From Deinococcus phoenicis (GTDB taxonomy: Bacteria; Deinococcota; Deinococci; Deinococcales; Deinococcaceae): 64,000 nucleotides of DNA. The notes beneath the pieces are model-generated. The model made no database searches. It worked only from the letters and a program-made list of their open reading frames with translations, and was not told the DNA's origin. Location: positions 1-64,000 of the forward strand of contig NZ_JHAC01000005.1 of the NCBI RefSeq assembly GCF_000599865.1. The letters run 5' to 3'. The position numbers and the translations under genes are program-made. This document shows, piece by piece, positions 41,000 through 54,000 of this stretch. Each line of letters starts with the position of its first letter. The stretch's first letter is position 1.

Positions 41000-42165
41000 C
41001 GGGCCTGCCTCGTCCGGACCGCGCGGAGAAACTGGTTGCGCCGCTGCTGAAGAACCTCGTCGGCGTACTCGTGGGCCAGGGTGACGTTGCGGGCGCTCTC
41101 GGCACTGAGCCGCGCGGGGTCGAGGGCCAGACGCCGCCAGACTGTCACCAGACTCTCGACGTCGCCGGGGATGACCCGCAGGTCGGGCGGCAGCAGTTCG
41201 GGCAGGCCACCCACCTCCGAGCCGAGGGCGGGCAGGCCCTGCGCCATCGCCTCCAGCAGGGCGCGGGGCAGGCCCTCGGTGCGCGACGGGATCAGGAACA
41301 GCTCCGCGCGGGCCAGGTCACGGCGCACTCCGGCGGGCGTGCTGCGCTGGCCCACGAAGTCGCAGACCTCCGACACACCCAGTTCACGGGCCAGCGCCTC
41401 CAGACCGGGCCGCAACGTGCCCTCGCCGACCAGCGTGAAGTGCAGGTCGAGGCCCTCCCCCCGCAAGCGGGCCAGCGCCCGCAGCACGATGTCGGCGGCC
41501 TTGTGCGGGTGGTCGAGCGATCCCACCAGCACCGCGCGCCGGGCCGGGGCACGGTAGAGGCGGGGCGCGGCGAAGGCTTCCGGGGGCAGATACACGTCCG
41601 AGACGCCGAAACGGGGCCGGTCGGGATGAGGCGGGTACTTGCGCTGCAAAGCGGAGCGGGTCACGTACTGCACCGCCGCCGCCTGCCGACACTGCACCCG
41701 CGTCAGGGTGGTCAGCGCCCAGCGGAACAGTCGCCGCAGCGGATGCTGGACGCCCTCTCCCCCGAAGCCCAGGTGGGGATCGTTGATCACCTCCGCCGCG
41801 AAGGGCCGCCCCTGCATCCACCGCAGGCCCGCCGCCAGATGCGCCAGCACGCCCGAGAGCCGCACGATCACCGCGCCCTGCGGCTCCAGGGCGCGCCGCA
41901 GGGTCGCCGCGACCCGGGGCAGGCGGCGCAGCAGTCCACCCGGCCCCTGGTAGAAAGGCACATGCATGACGCGCACGCCCGGGCCATCGACCCGGCGGTA
42001 GCCCGGGGGCACCTCCGCGACGGCCTGCGACCGGCCCACGATCTGCACTTCCTCGAACACGTCGAGGTAGCGTTGCCAGAGCGGGTAGGTGGCGTGCCCG
42101 TCGTCATAGGTGGCCCCGTCGGGCGTGTGAATGAACCGCTGTTCCAGAACGATGCTGACGCGCAT
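40990..42165 (-). CDS. GT4-family glycosyltransferase
   Basis: 391 residues, ATG at 42165, AAGGAG upstream. Donor domain with AVLVGSLDHPHKAADIVLRA, LVGEGTLRPGLEALA and E-x7-E in EGLPRALLE. It faces the polymerase gene and overlaps it by 10 bases at the 3' ends. It is the third GT4 enzyme of the locus. Confidence 0.88.
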   Translation of the reverse strand: MRVSIVLEQRFIHTPDGATYDDGHATYPLWQRYLDVFEEVQIVGRSQAVAEVPPGYRRVDGPGVRVMHVPFYQGPGGLLRRLPRVAATLRRALEPQGAVIVRLSGVLAHLAAGLRWMQGRPFAAEVINDPHLGFGGEGVQHPLRRLFRWALTTLTRVQCRQAAAVQYVTRSALQRKYPPHPDRPRFGVSDVYLPPEAFAAPRLYRAPARRAVLVGSLDHPHKAADIVLRALARLRGEGLDLHFTLVGEGTLRPGLEALARELGVSEVCDFVGQRSTPAGVRRDLARAELFLIPSRTEGLPRALLEAMAQGLPALGSEVGGLPELLPPDLRVIPGDVESLVTVWRRLALDPARLSAESARNVTLAHEYADEVLQQRRNQFLRAVRTRQARQR

Positions 42166-42304
42166 GACGACTCCTTGGGTCAGAACAGGCTCCCGGGGCG
42201 GCTCGGCGCTGCCGGGGTTCAGCAGGCCAGCCCCCGCAAAGCCGGTTCACCGGCCGAGGAGGAGGATACCGGACCTGCGGGAGCCTCCGCCGCTGGCCAC
42301 CGCG

Positions 42305-43132
42305 TCAGGAACCCTGCCGGGCCTGCTCCAGAATCCGGCCATACGAGCTGGGCACAAGGCGCGCGAGCAGGTCGAGCAGCCGGGCGTCGTTGCCCACGAG
42401 AACGTGCGGGCGGCGGCGCTCCACACCGTGCAGGATGATCGCGGCGGCCCGGGCGGGGTCGAGGCGCAGCAGGCGCTCGAACTCGCGCTGGCCCGCCTGC
42501 GTCTGGGCGGTGCTGACGCCGGCCCCGACCCGGGCATTCCGGGCGATGTTGGTCCGCACGCCCCCCGGAAACACCGTGGTCACGCCGATGCCCTGCGGCG
42601 TGAGTTCGTGCCGCAGCACCTCCGTGAAGCCGCGCACCGCGAACTTGCTCGACGAATACGCGCTCTGCCCCGCCGGGCCGATCAACCCGAACAGGCTGGA
42701 CACGTTGACCAGCTGTGAATCCAGCGACGAGCGCAGGGCGGGCAGAAACGCTTTCGTGAGGGCGACGACCGCCCGGAAGTTGATGGCCATCACCCACTCG
42801 AACTCGTCCAGGGTGAGTTGCTCGAAGGTGCCGCCCAGCGCCACGCCCGCGTTGTTGACGAGCAGCGTGACCCGGGGATGCGCGCGCAACACGGCGTCGG
42901 CCAGGGCGGGAATCTCCGCCGTCCGGCCCAGGTCGAAGGGATGGACGCTGATCCGGAGCGCCGGGTGCAATGGCCGCAGCTCGGCCGCGACGGTATCCAG
43001 CCCCGCCTCGTCGCGGTCGATCAGGGCGAGGTGGCTGCCGCGTGCGGCGAGGCCGGTCGCCAGCGCACGGCCGATGCCGCTGGCCGCGCCGGTCAGGACC
43101 GCCGTGCCGCCTGCGAAGACATAGGGCCGCAC
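42305..43132 (-). CDS. Short-chain dehydrogenase/reductase
   Basis: 275 residues from a GTG at 43132, 2 bases after the stop of the monooxygenase; the frame continues upstream but only as a shadow. Cofactor loop TGAASGIGRALA, NNAG motif LLVNNAGVAL, catalytic Ser in VNVSSLFG and Tyr-x3-Lys in SAYSSSKF. Classical SDR; interconverts an alcohol and a ketone with NAD(P)H. Last gene of the TetR-P450-hydrolase-monooxygenase-SDR operon, where it may make the ketone used by the monooxygenase. Confidence 0.87.
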   Translation of the reverse strand: MRPYVFAGGTAVLTGAASGIGRALATGLAARGSHLALIDRDEAGLDTVAAELRPLHPALRISVHPFDLGRTAEIPALADAVLRAHPRVTLLVNNAGVALGGTFEQLTLDEFEWVMAINFRAVVALTKAFLPALRSSLDSQLVNVSSLFGLIGPAGQSAYSSSKFAVRGFTEVLRHELTPQGIGVTTVFPGGVRTNIARNARVGAGVSTAQTQAGQREFERLLRLDPARAAAIILHGVERRRPHVLVGNDARLLDLLARLVPSSYGRILEQARQGS

Positions 43133-43134
43133 GG

Positions 43135-44649
43135 TCAGGCGCTCCGGGTGGGGAGGGGCTGCGGACTCAGGCGGGCGCGGTACAGCGCGGGGTCGAACTG
43201 CCGGAGGGTCCGCCGGAACTTCGCCGCCCGTTCGGGCCACAGGGAAGTGTTGCGGCCCTGGGCGTCGATATACCAGCTTGTGCAGCCGCCCTGCATCCAG
43301 ACCGATTCCCGCAGTTTGGCCTGGAGGGCGGCGTTGTAGGCGGCCTGGGCTTCGGGCAGGGGGTCGAGGGCCAGCAGGTGTTCGCGCTCCAGATACGCCA
43401 GCGCCCGCAGGATGTAGTCGATCTGGGCTTCCATGACGTACACCATGCTGTTGTGGCCCAGGCCGGTATTCGGCCCCACGATCAGGAACAGGTTTGGAAA
43501 GCCCGCGACCGCCGTGCCGTGCAGCGCCTCCATGTGCGGCTGCCAGACCTCCGCCAGCGAGCGCCCGTCCCGCCCGTGGATCAGGCGGGCAATCGCGGGC
43601 TGGGTGGCATTGAAGCCGGTGCCCCCGATCAGCACGTCGAACTCGCGCTCGGTGCCGTCTGCCGTGAGGATGCGGGAACCGCGCACCTCGCGGATGGGGT
43701 CGGTCACCAGCTCGACGTTGGGCCGGGTCAGGGCCGGGTAATAGTCGTCGGAGACCAGGATGCGCTTGCAGCCCAGGCGGTAGTCGGGCGTGAGTTTGGC
43801 ACGCAGCACGGGGTCGGGCACCTGCGCCTCCAGATGTTTGCGGCCCAGGTCCTCGGCCAGCCGCCCCAGACGCGCATTCGAGAAGGTCAGAAAGCGGGCC
43901 TCCGCATTGCCGAAAATCCACTGCCGCGCCAGGCGTTGCAGGGCCGGATAGCGGCGGAAGAGGGCGCGGCGGCGCTCGCTCGTCTCGTGGTCCATCCGGG
44001 GCATGATCCAGGGGGCCGAACGCTGGAACACGGTGAGCTGCGCGGCCTCCTTCTGGACTTCCGGGACGAACTGGATGGCGGAAGCCCCGGTGCCGATCAC
44101 CGCCACACGTCTGCCTCGCAGGTCTGCGGAATGATCCCAGCGGGCGGAGTGGAAACGCGGGCCGGGGAAGGTCGCCAGGCCGGGAAGGTCCGGCCATTTC
44201 GGCTCGACCAGGGGGCCGTGCCCCGAGATCAGCACCCGCGCCGTGTACGTGCCCCCGCTGGTCTGGATGCGCCAGAGGGCTTCGGCGTCGTCCCAGTCGG
44301 CCCGCTCGACCTCGTGCCCGAAGCGGATGTGGGGGCGCAGGCCGAAGGTGTCGGCGGTGCGGCGCAGATAGTCCAGAATCTCGGGCTGGCGGGCGTAACG
44401 GTACCTCCAGTCGGGATTGGGCGCGAAGGAGAAGGAGTAGAGGTCACTTTTCACGTCGCAGGCGCAGCCGGGGTAGGTGTTGTCGCGCCAGGTGCCGCCG
44501 ATCCCTTCCGCACGCTCGAAGATCACGAAATCCCGGCTGCCCCGCCGCCGGAGCTGGGCGGCCATGCCCAGGCCCGCGAAGCCCGTCCCGATAATGGCGA
44601 TCTGGTGCCGTGTGGCCTGAGACGGGATGGTCTGGGGCGGGGTGGTCAT
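43135..44649 (-). CDS. Baeyer-Villiger-type flavin monooxygenase
   Basis: 504 residues, ATG at 44649, AGGAGG upstream, ATGA overlap with the hydrolase. Two dinucleotide sites: FAD IIGTGFAGLGMA (about 19-30) and NADPH VIGTGASAIQFVPEV. Between them FPGPRFHSARWD matches the Baeyer-Villiger fingerprint FxGxxxHxxxW. ERAEGIGGTWRDNTYPGC is also typical. It inserts oxygen next to a ketone to give an ester or lactone, which the neighbouring hydrolase could open. Substrate unknown. Confidence 0.9.
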   Translation of the reverse strand: MTTPPQTIPSQATRHQIAIIGTGFAGLGMAAQLRRRGSRDFVIFERAEGIGGTWRDNTYPGCACDVKSDLYSFSFAPNPDWRYRYARQPEILDYLRRTADTFGLRPHIRFGHEVERADWDDAEALWRIQTSGGTYTARVLISGHGPLVEPKWPDLPGLATFPGPRFHSARWDHSADLRGRRVAVIGTGASAIQFVPEVQKEAAQLTVFQRSAPWIMPRMDHETSERRRALFRRYPALQRLARQWIFGNAEARFLTFSNARLGRLAEDLGRKHLEAQVPDPVLRAKLTPDYRLGCKRILVSDDYYPALTRPNVELVTDPIREVRGSRILTADGTEREFDVLIGGTGFNATQPAIARLIHGRDGRSLAEVWQPHMEALHGTAVAGFPNLFLIVGPNTGLGHNSMVYVMEAQIDYILRALAYLEREHLLALDPLPEAQAAYNAALQAKLRESVWMQGGCTSWYIDAQGRNTSLWPERAAKFRRTLRQFDPALYRARLSPQPLPTRSA

Positions 44650-45497
44650 GTCGGAACCTCCTGCGGCAAGTCGGGGGCCAGGAAATCGAGGGCCAGACGG
44701 TTGAAAGCGTCGGCGCGCTCCAGTTGCGGCACGTGCCCGGCATCGCGGAAAAGGTGGAAGCTCGCGTGCGGATGCTGCCGCCGCGCCGCCCCGAGGTGAT
44801 GGGCGGGCAGAACCGCGTCCCGGTCGCCCCAGACGATCAGGGTGGGCACCCGCCGGGCTGCCAGACGTGCGGTCAGGTTCTCACGCCACGCCCCCTTGAC
44901 CCCGCGCCAGTCGCCCAGGTCACGCAGGACCCGCAGAAAAGCCCGCGCCGCCCCGGGCTGCCGCGCCAGGGCCAGCGCCTGCTCGACGCGCTCCCCAGTG
45001 ACCAGGGCCGGATCGTGAAAGAGGGACCGCACCGTCTGCCGGGCATTCAGGCGGATGGGGCGCAGCAGCCTTTCCCCCACGCCGCGCACCGCGAGGGCAC
45101 GCAGGACCGGGGCCACTTCCCGCCCGAAACCCGCGCTGCCCACCAGGATCAGGGCGCGGGTCCGCTCCGGATACTGCACGGCGAACTGCTGCGCCACCGC
45201 GCCGCCCAGCGAGTTGCCGATCAGGGCTGCGGGCCGCGTCTCCCCCACCGCGTCCAGAAAGTGCGCCACGAACCGCGCCAGGCCCGCCAGCGTGTAGGGC
45301 ACGTCCGGCTTGTCGCTGTACCCGAAGCCGATCAGGTCGGGGGCATAGATGCGGTGATGGCGTGCCAGCGGGCCGACCGTTTCCGACCAGTCCTCCAGGC
45401 TGCGCCCGATGCCGTGCAGCAACACCACTGGGGGGCCGTCGCCCGTGATGACGGCACGGGTGCGCAGCCCCCCGACCGAAATGAACCCGGGGGTCAC
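44646..45497 (-). CDS. Alpha/beta-fold hydrolase (esterase/lactonase type)
   Basis: 283 residues from a GTG at 45497 overlapping the P450 stop (GTGA). Oxyanion segment LLHGIGRSLEDW, nucleophile Ser in GNSLGG, acid Asp in VWGDRDAVLP and base His in DAGHVPQLE. No signal peptide. In this operon it is well placed to hydrolyse the ester or lactone made by the monooxygenase. Confidence 0.88.
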   Translation of the reverse strand: MTPGFISVGGLRTRAVITGDGPPVVLLHGIGRSLEDWSETVGPLARHHRIYAPDLIGFGYSDKPDVPYTLAGLARFVAHFLDAVGETRPAALIGNSLGGAVAQQFAVQYPERTRALILVGSAGFGREVAPVLRALAVRGVGERLLRPIRLNARQTVRSLFHDPALVTGERVEQALALARQPGAARAFLRVLRDLGDWRGVKGAWRENLTARLAARRVPTLIVWGDRDAVLPAHHLGAARRQHPHASFHLFRDAGHVPQLERADAFNRLALDFLAPDLPQEVPT

Positions 45498-46864
45498 GCG
45501 GTCCCCCGGCGCGGGTGATAGGTCAGCGGCAAACCGCCGCGCGGGCGCAGGGTAACGGCCTGCTGGGGCGTGACCGTCTGGCCCGGCGACAGGCGGAACT
45601 CGGCGGCGCGGGCGGTCAGCGCCAGCAGCAGCGGACCTTCCATCAGCGCGAAGTTGTTGCCGATGCACAGGCGCGGCCCCGCCCCGAAAGGCAGATACGC
45701 GAGGCGGTGGCGCTTCGCCGTCTGCCCCGGTGCCCAGCGGTCCGGGTCGAAGGTGTCCGGGTTCTCCCAGAAGTCGGGGTGGTGGTGGATGTTGGCGATG
45801 CTGACCAGCAGGGCCGACCCGGCGGGCACCGCGTAGCCGCCCAGGGCCGTGTCCTCCAGCACCAGACGCGGGGACACCAGCGGCGCGGGCGGGTACAGCC
45901 GCAGCGTCTCCTGAAAGACCTGCCCGGTATACGGCAGGCGGCCCAGGTCTGCCAGGGTGGGGTCGCGGCCGGCCAGCACCTCGTCCACCTCGGCCTGGAG
46001 CCTCGCCAGAACGTGCGGGTGCCGCGCGAGGAGGAACCAGGCCCACGCGAGGGCGTTCGCGGTCGTCTCGTGGCCCGCGCCGAAGACGGTCACGACCTCG
46101 TCGTGAAGTTGCTGGTCGGACATCCGCTCGCCCGTGTCCGCGTCCCGGGCCTCCATCAGCATGTCGAGCAGGTCGCCGTGCCCGGGTCCCGCCGTCCGGC
46201 GCTCGCAGATGATGCGGGCGACGACCGCGTCGAGGGTGCCCTTCGCCACGCGGAACCGCCCGTGCGCGGGCAGGGGCCAGCGCAGCGGGAGACGGACGGC
46301 GCTCTGGCTGCGGAGATTGACGAAGCGCGTCCCCTCCTCGACGGCGGGGCCGATGTGGGCTGCGTCCTGGCCGACCTCCGCGCCGAACATCGTGCGGCTG
46401 ATGATGTCGAGGGTCACGCGCATCAGCTCCTCGGCCACATCCACCGTGTCGCCGGGGCGGTAGCGGACACGCCAGCGCTCCAGCATCCGGTCCCCCGCCG
46501 CCGTCATCTCGCCCGCCATGCCGGCCAGCCGCTCGCGGTGGAAGACGGGCTGCATCATGCGGCGCTGGCTGAGCCAGGAGGGATGGTCGTCGTTGGTCAC
46601 CAGGCCGCGCCCCAGCAGCAGGCCCAGGCCGTTGCCCGCAGGGAGCTTGGGATGCTGCGCCGCCCGGTTGACCAGCACCTGCTGGGCCAGGTCGGGATGG
46701 GACAGCAGGTGGACCACGCGCGGACCAAGCTGGTAGCGCACCACATCGCCGTACCGCCCGAAGTCGCGGCGCAGGGCCGCATACAGGTCGCGCTTGAGGT
46801 CCGGCGCGTTCCCGACGAGGGGAGCACCCCGGGGACCGGGGGCAGCCGGGAGCGGCGGGGTCAT
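45494..46864 (-). CDS. Cytochrome P450
   Basis: 456 residues, ATG at 46864 overlapping the TetR stop (ATGA). I-helix AGHETTANAL, ExxR in ETLRLYPP, and the heme-ligand loop FGAGPRLCIG. Soluble bacterial type, without a membrane anchor; the ferredoxin and reductase partners are not nearby. It probably hydroxylates the substrate before oxidation to a ketone by the SDR in the same operon. Confidence 0.93.
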   Translation of the reverse strand: MTPPLPAAPGPRGAPLVGNAPDLKRDLYAALRRDFGRYGDVVRYQLGPRVVHLLSHPDLAQQVLVNRAAQHPKLPAGNGLGLLLGRGLVTNDDHPSWLSQRRMMQPVFHRERLAGMAGEMTAAGDRMLERWRVRYRPGDTVDVAEELMRVTLDIISRTMFGAEVGQDAAHIGPAVEEGTRFVNLRSQSAVRLPLRWPLPAHGRFRVAKGTLDAVVARIICERRTAGPGHGDLLDMLMEARDADTGERMSDQQLHDEVVTVFGAGHETTANALAWAWFLLARHPHVLARLQAEVDEVLAGRDPTLADLGRLPYTGQVFQETLRLYPPAPLVSPRLVLEDTALGGYAVPAGSALLVSIANIHHHPDFWENPDTFDPDRWAPGQTAKRHRLAYLPFGAGPRLCIGNNFALMEGPLLLALTARAAEFRLSPGQTVTPQQAVTLRPRGGLPLTYHPRRGTA

Positions 46865-47466
46865 AGCGGACCTGACCGGGGAGCGAACCCGTCGTGGTGG
46901 AGGTCGCTGACCGCGCGGGCGAGGGCGTCCGCGCCGATTTCCCCGGTCACCAGATAGCGCCAGGTGAGGCGTTCGACGCTGCCCACGATGGTTTCGGCGA
47001 TCAGTTCGGCCGGGAGGTCCGAACGGACGCGGCCCGACTCCTGCGCCGCCCGGACGTTTCCGGCCAGCAGGGTGACGAGGTCCTGCTTGACCTGCCCGGC
47101 GTCGGGGGCCTGCTGGAGAGCCAGGCGGGTCAGGGCGGGGTCCTCGGCGAAGGCGCGGAACACGGCGGCGCAGGTCAGGCGCAGGCTCTCGCGCAGGGAC
47201 AGGGGCGGGGACTGCTCGCGGCAGGCGCTGTCCGCGATCAGCTGGCGCACCCGGGTGCGGAACCGCTCGACCAGGGCACCGAACAGGGCCTCCTTGCCCG
47301 TGAAGTGGTCGTAGAAGATGGGCTGGGAGACGCCCGCACGCGCGACGATGTCGCTGACGCGGGTGTCGGCGTAGCCGCGTTCGGCAAAAGCCTGCACGGC
47401 GGCGTCGGTGAGGCGGCGACGGGTGAGAGCGCCGCGATCCGGGCGCAGGGGCGGAGTCAGGTCCAT
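46861..47466 (-). CDS. TetR-family transcriptional regulator
   Basis: 201 residues, ATG at 47466, GAGGAG 7 bases upstream. N-terminal helix-turn-helix (RLTDAAVQAFAERGYADTRVSD, then AGVSQPIFYDHFTGKEALFG) and a helical ligand domain. First gene of the operon; likely senses a pathway compound and represses its own operon through the palindrome at 47502-47517. Confidence 0.9.
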   Translation of the reverse strand: MDLTPPLRPDRGALTRRRLTDAAVQAFAERGYADTRVSDIVARAGVSQPIFYDHFTGKEALFGALVERFRTRVRQLIADSACREQSPPLSLRESLRLTCAAVFRAFAEDPALTRLALQQAPDAGQVKQDLVTLLAGNVRAAQESGRVRSDLPAELIAETIVGSVERLTWRYLVTGEIGADALARAVSDLHHDGFAPRSGPL

Positions 47467-47501
47467 ACCTCTTCTCCTCAGGAATGACGTGTGCGGTCCA
47501 T

Positions 47502-47517
47502 CCTACTCCCGAGTAGG
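47502..47517 (-). promoter_or_regulatory. Candidate TetR operator
   Basis: CCTACTC and GAGTAGG form a perfect 7-bp palindrome around CC, 36 bases upstream of the tetR start. TetR repressors commonly bind such sites in their own promoter. Confidence 0.6.
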
Positions 47518-47570
47518 TGTGCTGACAAGGCGGGGCCTGGGGGCCGCCCCCTTCCCCTCCCCGCCCGGCC

Positions 47571-48863
<1,293 letters not shown>

Positions 48864-49113
48864 AGGGAACCTCCAGGAGCCGGGAAGTTTGGGAAGTGAG
48901 AAGGCGGGCAGGGGCAGGCTAGCACCCCTCTTTCCCGCTGCCCGTTCCCCGCTGCTCGTCACGTGACGAGTCACGCGAACAGACCACCCGGAGGTGCGCG
49001 GGGCGCAACTTTGTCCTAGACTCGGGGCACACCTTTCCCGAGTGCCCGCCTCCCGCCGCTGCCGTGCGGACGGCGCGGCCCGTTCTTCCCTTTTCCGCCC
49101 CCGGAGGCTTTCC

Positions 49114-50823
<1,710 letters not shown>

Positions 50824-50835
50824 CGCGCCCGTGCC

Positions 50836-50870
50836 GGGGGAGGCCAGCGCCGACAGCTGTGCCTCTCCCC
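50836..50870 (+). terminator. Probable terminator after the acyl-CoA synthetase gene
   Basis: GGGG-GAGGC (50836-50844) pairs with GCCTC-T-CCCC (50861-50870) with one bulged T and a 16-base loop, 13 bases after the stop codon. Confidence 0.45.
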
Positions 50871-51017
50871 TGTTCAGGTCCACGGCGGCCGTGAGGGACA
50901 AGCCCCCTTCCCCTCACCGGTCCCGCCTCGGGGTGCGTCGGTCCTGCCAGACCTCCCCCAGCGGGCACCCCCTTTATTCGCGGTGGGCTGTGGCACCTTC
51001 CCCATCCACTTGTCAGA

Positions 51018-54000
51018 ATGGGCAGCGTGAGGCGACCTGCCACCCGGGATCACCTGACGCACCTGCATACCCGTGCAGCCTTTCAGGCGGACCTGGCGGA
51101 GCGGGCGGAGGCGGGGAGCGGCTGCGCGCTGCTGCTGTGTGATCTCGACCACCTGAAGCTGATCAACGACACCTTCGGGCACCTGGTGGGCGACGAGGCG
51201 TTGCGGGCGCTGGCGGCCACCCTGCGCGCGCACCTGCGGCCCGGCTGGCAGGCCTACCGCCTGGGCGGAGACGAGTTCGCGGTCGTGGCCGACGGCTCCG
51301 CCGACGTGCTGGCCGCCTGGGGCGAGGCGCTGATGGAGGCGCTGGCGGCCCGGCCCGACCGCGCCCTGCGGGTCAGCATGGGCGTGGCCGAGCTGGGCCG
51401 CCTCGAGCTGGGCCGCCTGGCGCATGATCCGCAAACCCTGTTCGCACAGGCGGACGCCCGGCTGTATCTCGCCAAGCGCCAGGGCCGGGGGCGACTGGTG
51501 CGGGAGGACGCCCCGCAGTGGCCGGACAGGTGGGACGATCCCCAGCCCCGTCTGCTGGAGCGTGACGGGGCCAGGGCGCAGGCCGTGGCTTTCCTGAAAG
51601 CGGCCCGCCTGCAAGCGGGGCGCCTGGCCGTGCAGGCCGCCCCCGGCTGCGGCCTGAGCGCCTTTCTGTGGGAGCTGGACCTGATCGCGCAGAGCCTGGG
51701 CTACCAGACCTTCAGGGTGCGGGGGAATCCGGTCCGTGCCCGGCGACAGTACGGCGCGTGGGCCACGGTCACGCTGAACGGCCTCCCGTATCTGGGCGTC
51801 CCCGACGCGCTGCCCGACGAGTTGCGGCGGGAGCAGCCGCTGGCCGTCCTGCTCGACGACGCGGCCCATCTGGACCCCGACACGCGTGCGGTGCTGGGGC
51901 CGCTGCTGGGCCGCGCCCAGGCGGTGGTGACCGGACAGACCGGAAGTGGCCCGGCCCCGCAGGATCAGCCCAGCCTGACCCTCCCGCCCCTGAGCGACGC
52001 GGGCATCCTGGCCCTGGCCGAGGCGCAGGCGGGACAGCCGCTGGGCGAGGAGGCCCGGACCTGGCTGACCCGCCGGGTGGAGGGCCGTCCCGCCCGGCTG
52101 TCGCCCTGGCTCTCGGCGCTGCTGCTGGAAGCCCGGCTGCGCCGCCAGCCCGTCCGCCTGCTGACCCAGGCCCCCCCGGGCGACTGGGAAGTGGCCGTGA
52201 CCCGGCACGTGCCGCAGGCCCTGCCCCCCCACCTGCCCTTCCTGTACGGGCGCGTACAGGAGCTGCGGGAAGCCGCCCAGCTCCTGCACGGCCACGCGCT
52301 GCTCACGGTGACGGGGCCGCCGGGACGCGGCAAGACCCGCCTGGCCCGGCAGCTGCTGTGGGAAGTGCGGGGAGCCTTTGCGGGCAACGCCCACGAGGTC
52401 AGGCTGGCCGACGCGCGCAGTCCCGAGAGCGTGCTGGCGAGGATCTCCGAGGCGCTCATCGGCACGGCGGTCGCGCCCACCGACCTGCACGCGGTCGGGC
52501 GGCTGCTGGAGCGGCGGCCCACGCTGCTGCTGCTCGATGCCCCGGCGCCGTACATGCTGCCCGCCCGGGCACTGGAAACGCTGCTGACGCTCAGCCCCTC
52601 CACCCGCGTGATCGTGACGGCGGGCGCTCCCCTGGGCCTGCATGGTGAGGCCGTGCTGCCCCTCGCCCCGCTGCCGGATGCCCAGGTCCGCTCGGCGCTG
52701 GTCGGGCAACGCCCCGCCCCCCACGAGGACGAGGCCGCGCTGAACTGGCTGACCGGCGAGGTGGGCGGCGAACCCGGCCCGCTGGAAGCGCTGCTGCCCA
52801 TGGTGCGCACCTTCGGTCTGGCCGGAACGGTGGAACACCTGCGCCGCAGCGGGCCTGCCGAGCGGGCGGGCGCTCTGCTCTGGCCGGAACTCGGCGCGCC
52901 GGAAAGGCGCGTGCTGGCGGCCCTGAGTACCTTTGCCGGTCCTTTCGATCTCCCCTGGGCCGAACACGTGGCGCAGGCGTCCCCCTTCCTGGTGTCGGCC
53001 CTGCTCGACCACCACCTGCTGCAACCGGCGGGCGGCGGGCTGTACCGCCTGCCCGATACCCTGCTGCGCCAGAGCCAGGCCCAGTGGCAGCGTTCGCCGG
53101 GCATCCACCGCCGCGCCCGCGAGCGCGCCCTGTTCCGCGCGCAGGCGGCGCTGAGCGCCCATCCCTTCGAGAGCGCCGCGTGGTTCATGCATCTCGATAC
53201 GCAGTACCCGGTGCTGCGGGCCTTGCTGGCCGGCCACCTGCAAGCGGCGACCCAGCTCGGCACGGCGCTGACCCGGCTGCTGCTGAACATCACGCCCTAC
53301 CGCCTGGCCCGCACGTACCTGTACGACGCCTCCGAGGACCTGCAGGCCGCCCGCGCCCTCCACGAGCCGTCCGCCCCACCGAGCCGGATGTCGGTGGGCG
53401 TGCAACTGGCCCTCGCCAGCACGCTGCAACAGCTCGGACAGCACGGAGAGGCGCAGAGCCTCCTCGACGAGACGCGTGGGCAGGCCGAACGGCTCGGAGA
53501 CCGTGAGCTGCTCATCCGCGTCCTGCTGACTCAGGCACGCGTCCTGCACCGCCGCAGCGCCTACGCCGAGGCCCGGGCGATGTTCGCGTCCGCCCACGCT
53601 CAGGCGCAGACCCTCTCCGGCCTCACCCTGGCGGTGAGGGCGCTGGGGGGCCAAGCCCGCAGCGAGATCTACCTCGGTGACCTGGCCGCCGCACAGAGCC
53701 ACGTGCAAACCGCGCTGCGGCAGGCCGAAGCGCTGGGCCAGCCCCGGCTGCTGGCCGACCTGCTGAACACGGCGGCGATGGCCGCCAGCGAACGCCGCGA
53801 CCTGCGGCGGGCCAGCGAGCTGTACGGCCAGGCGCTGGCGCTGCATGACAGCTATGGCGGGCAGACGGGCCAGACGCTGAACCTCACCGGGCTGGCGTGG
53901 GTGGCGCTGCTGCGCGGCGAGTATGACCAGAGTGTCTACCTCAGCCGCCGGGTGCTGCGGCACGCCCAGGACGCCGGACAGAGCTGGGAGATCGCCAACG

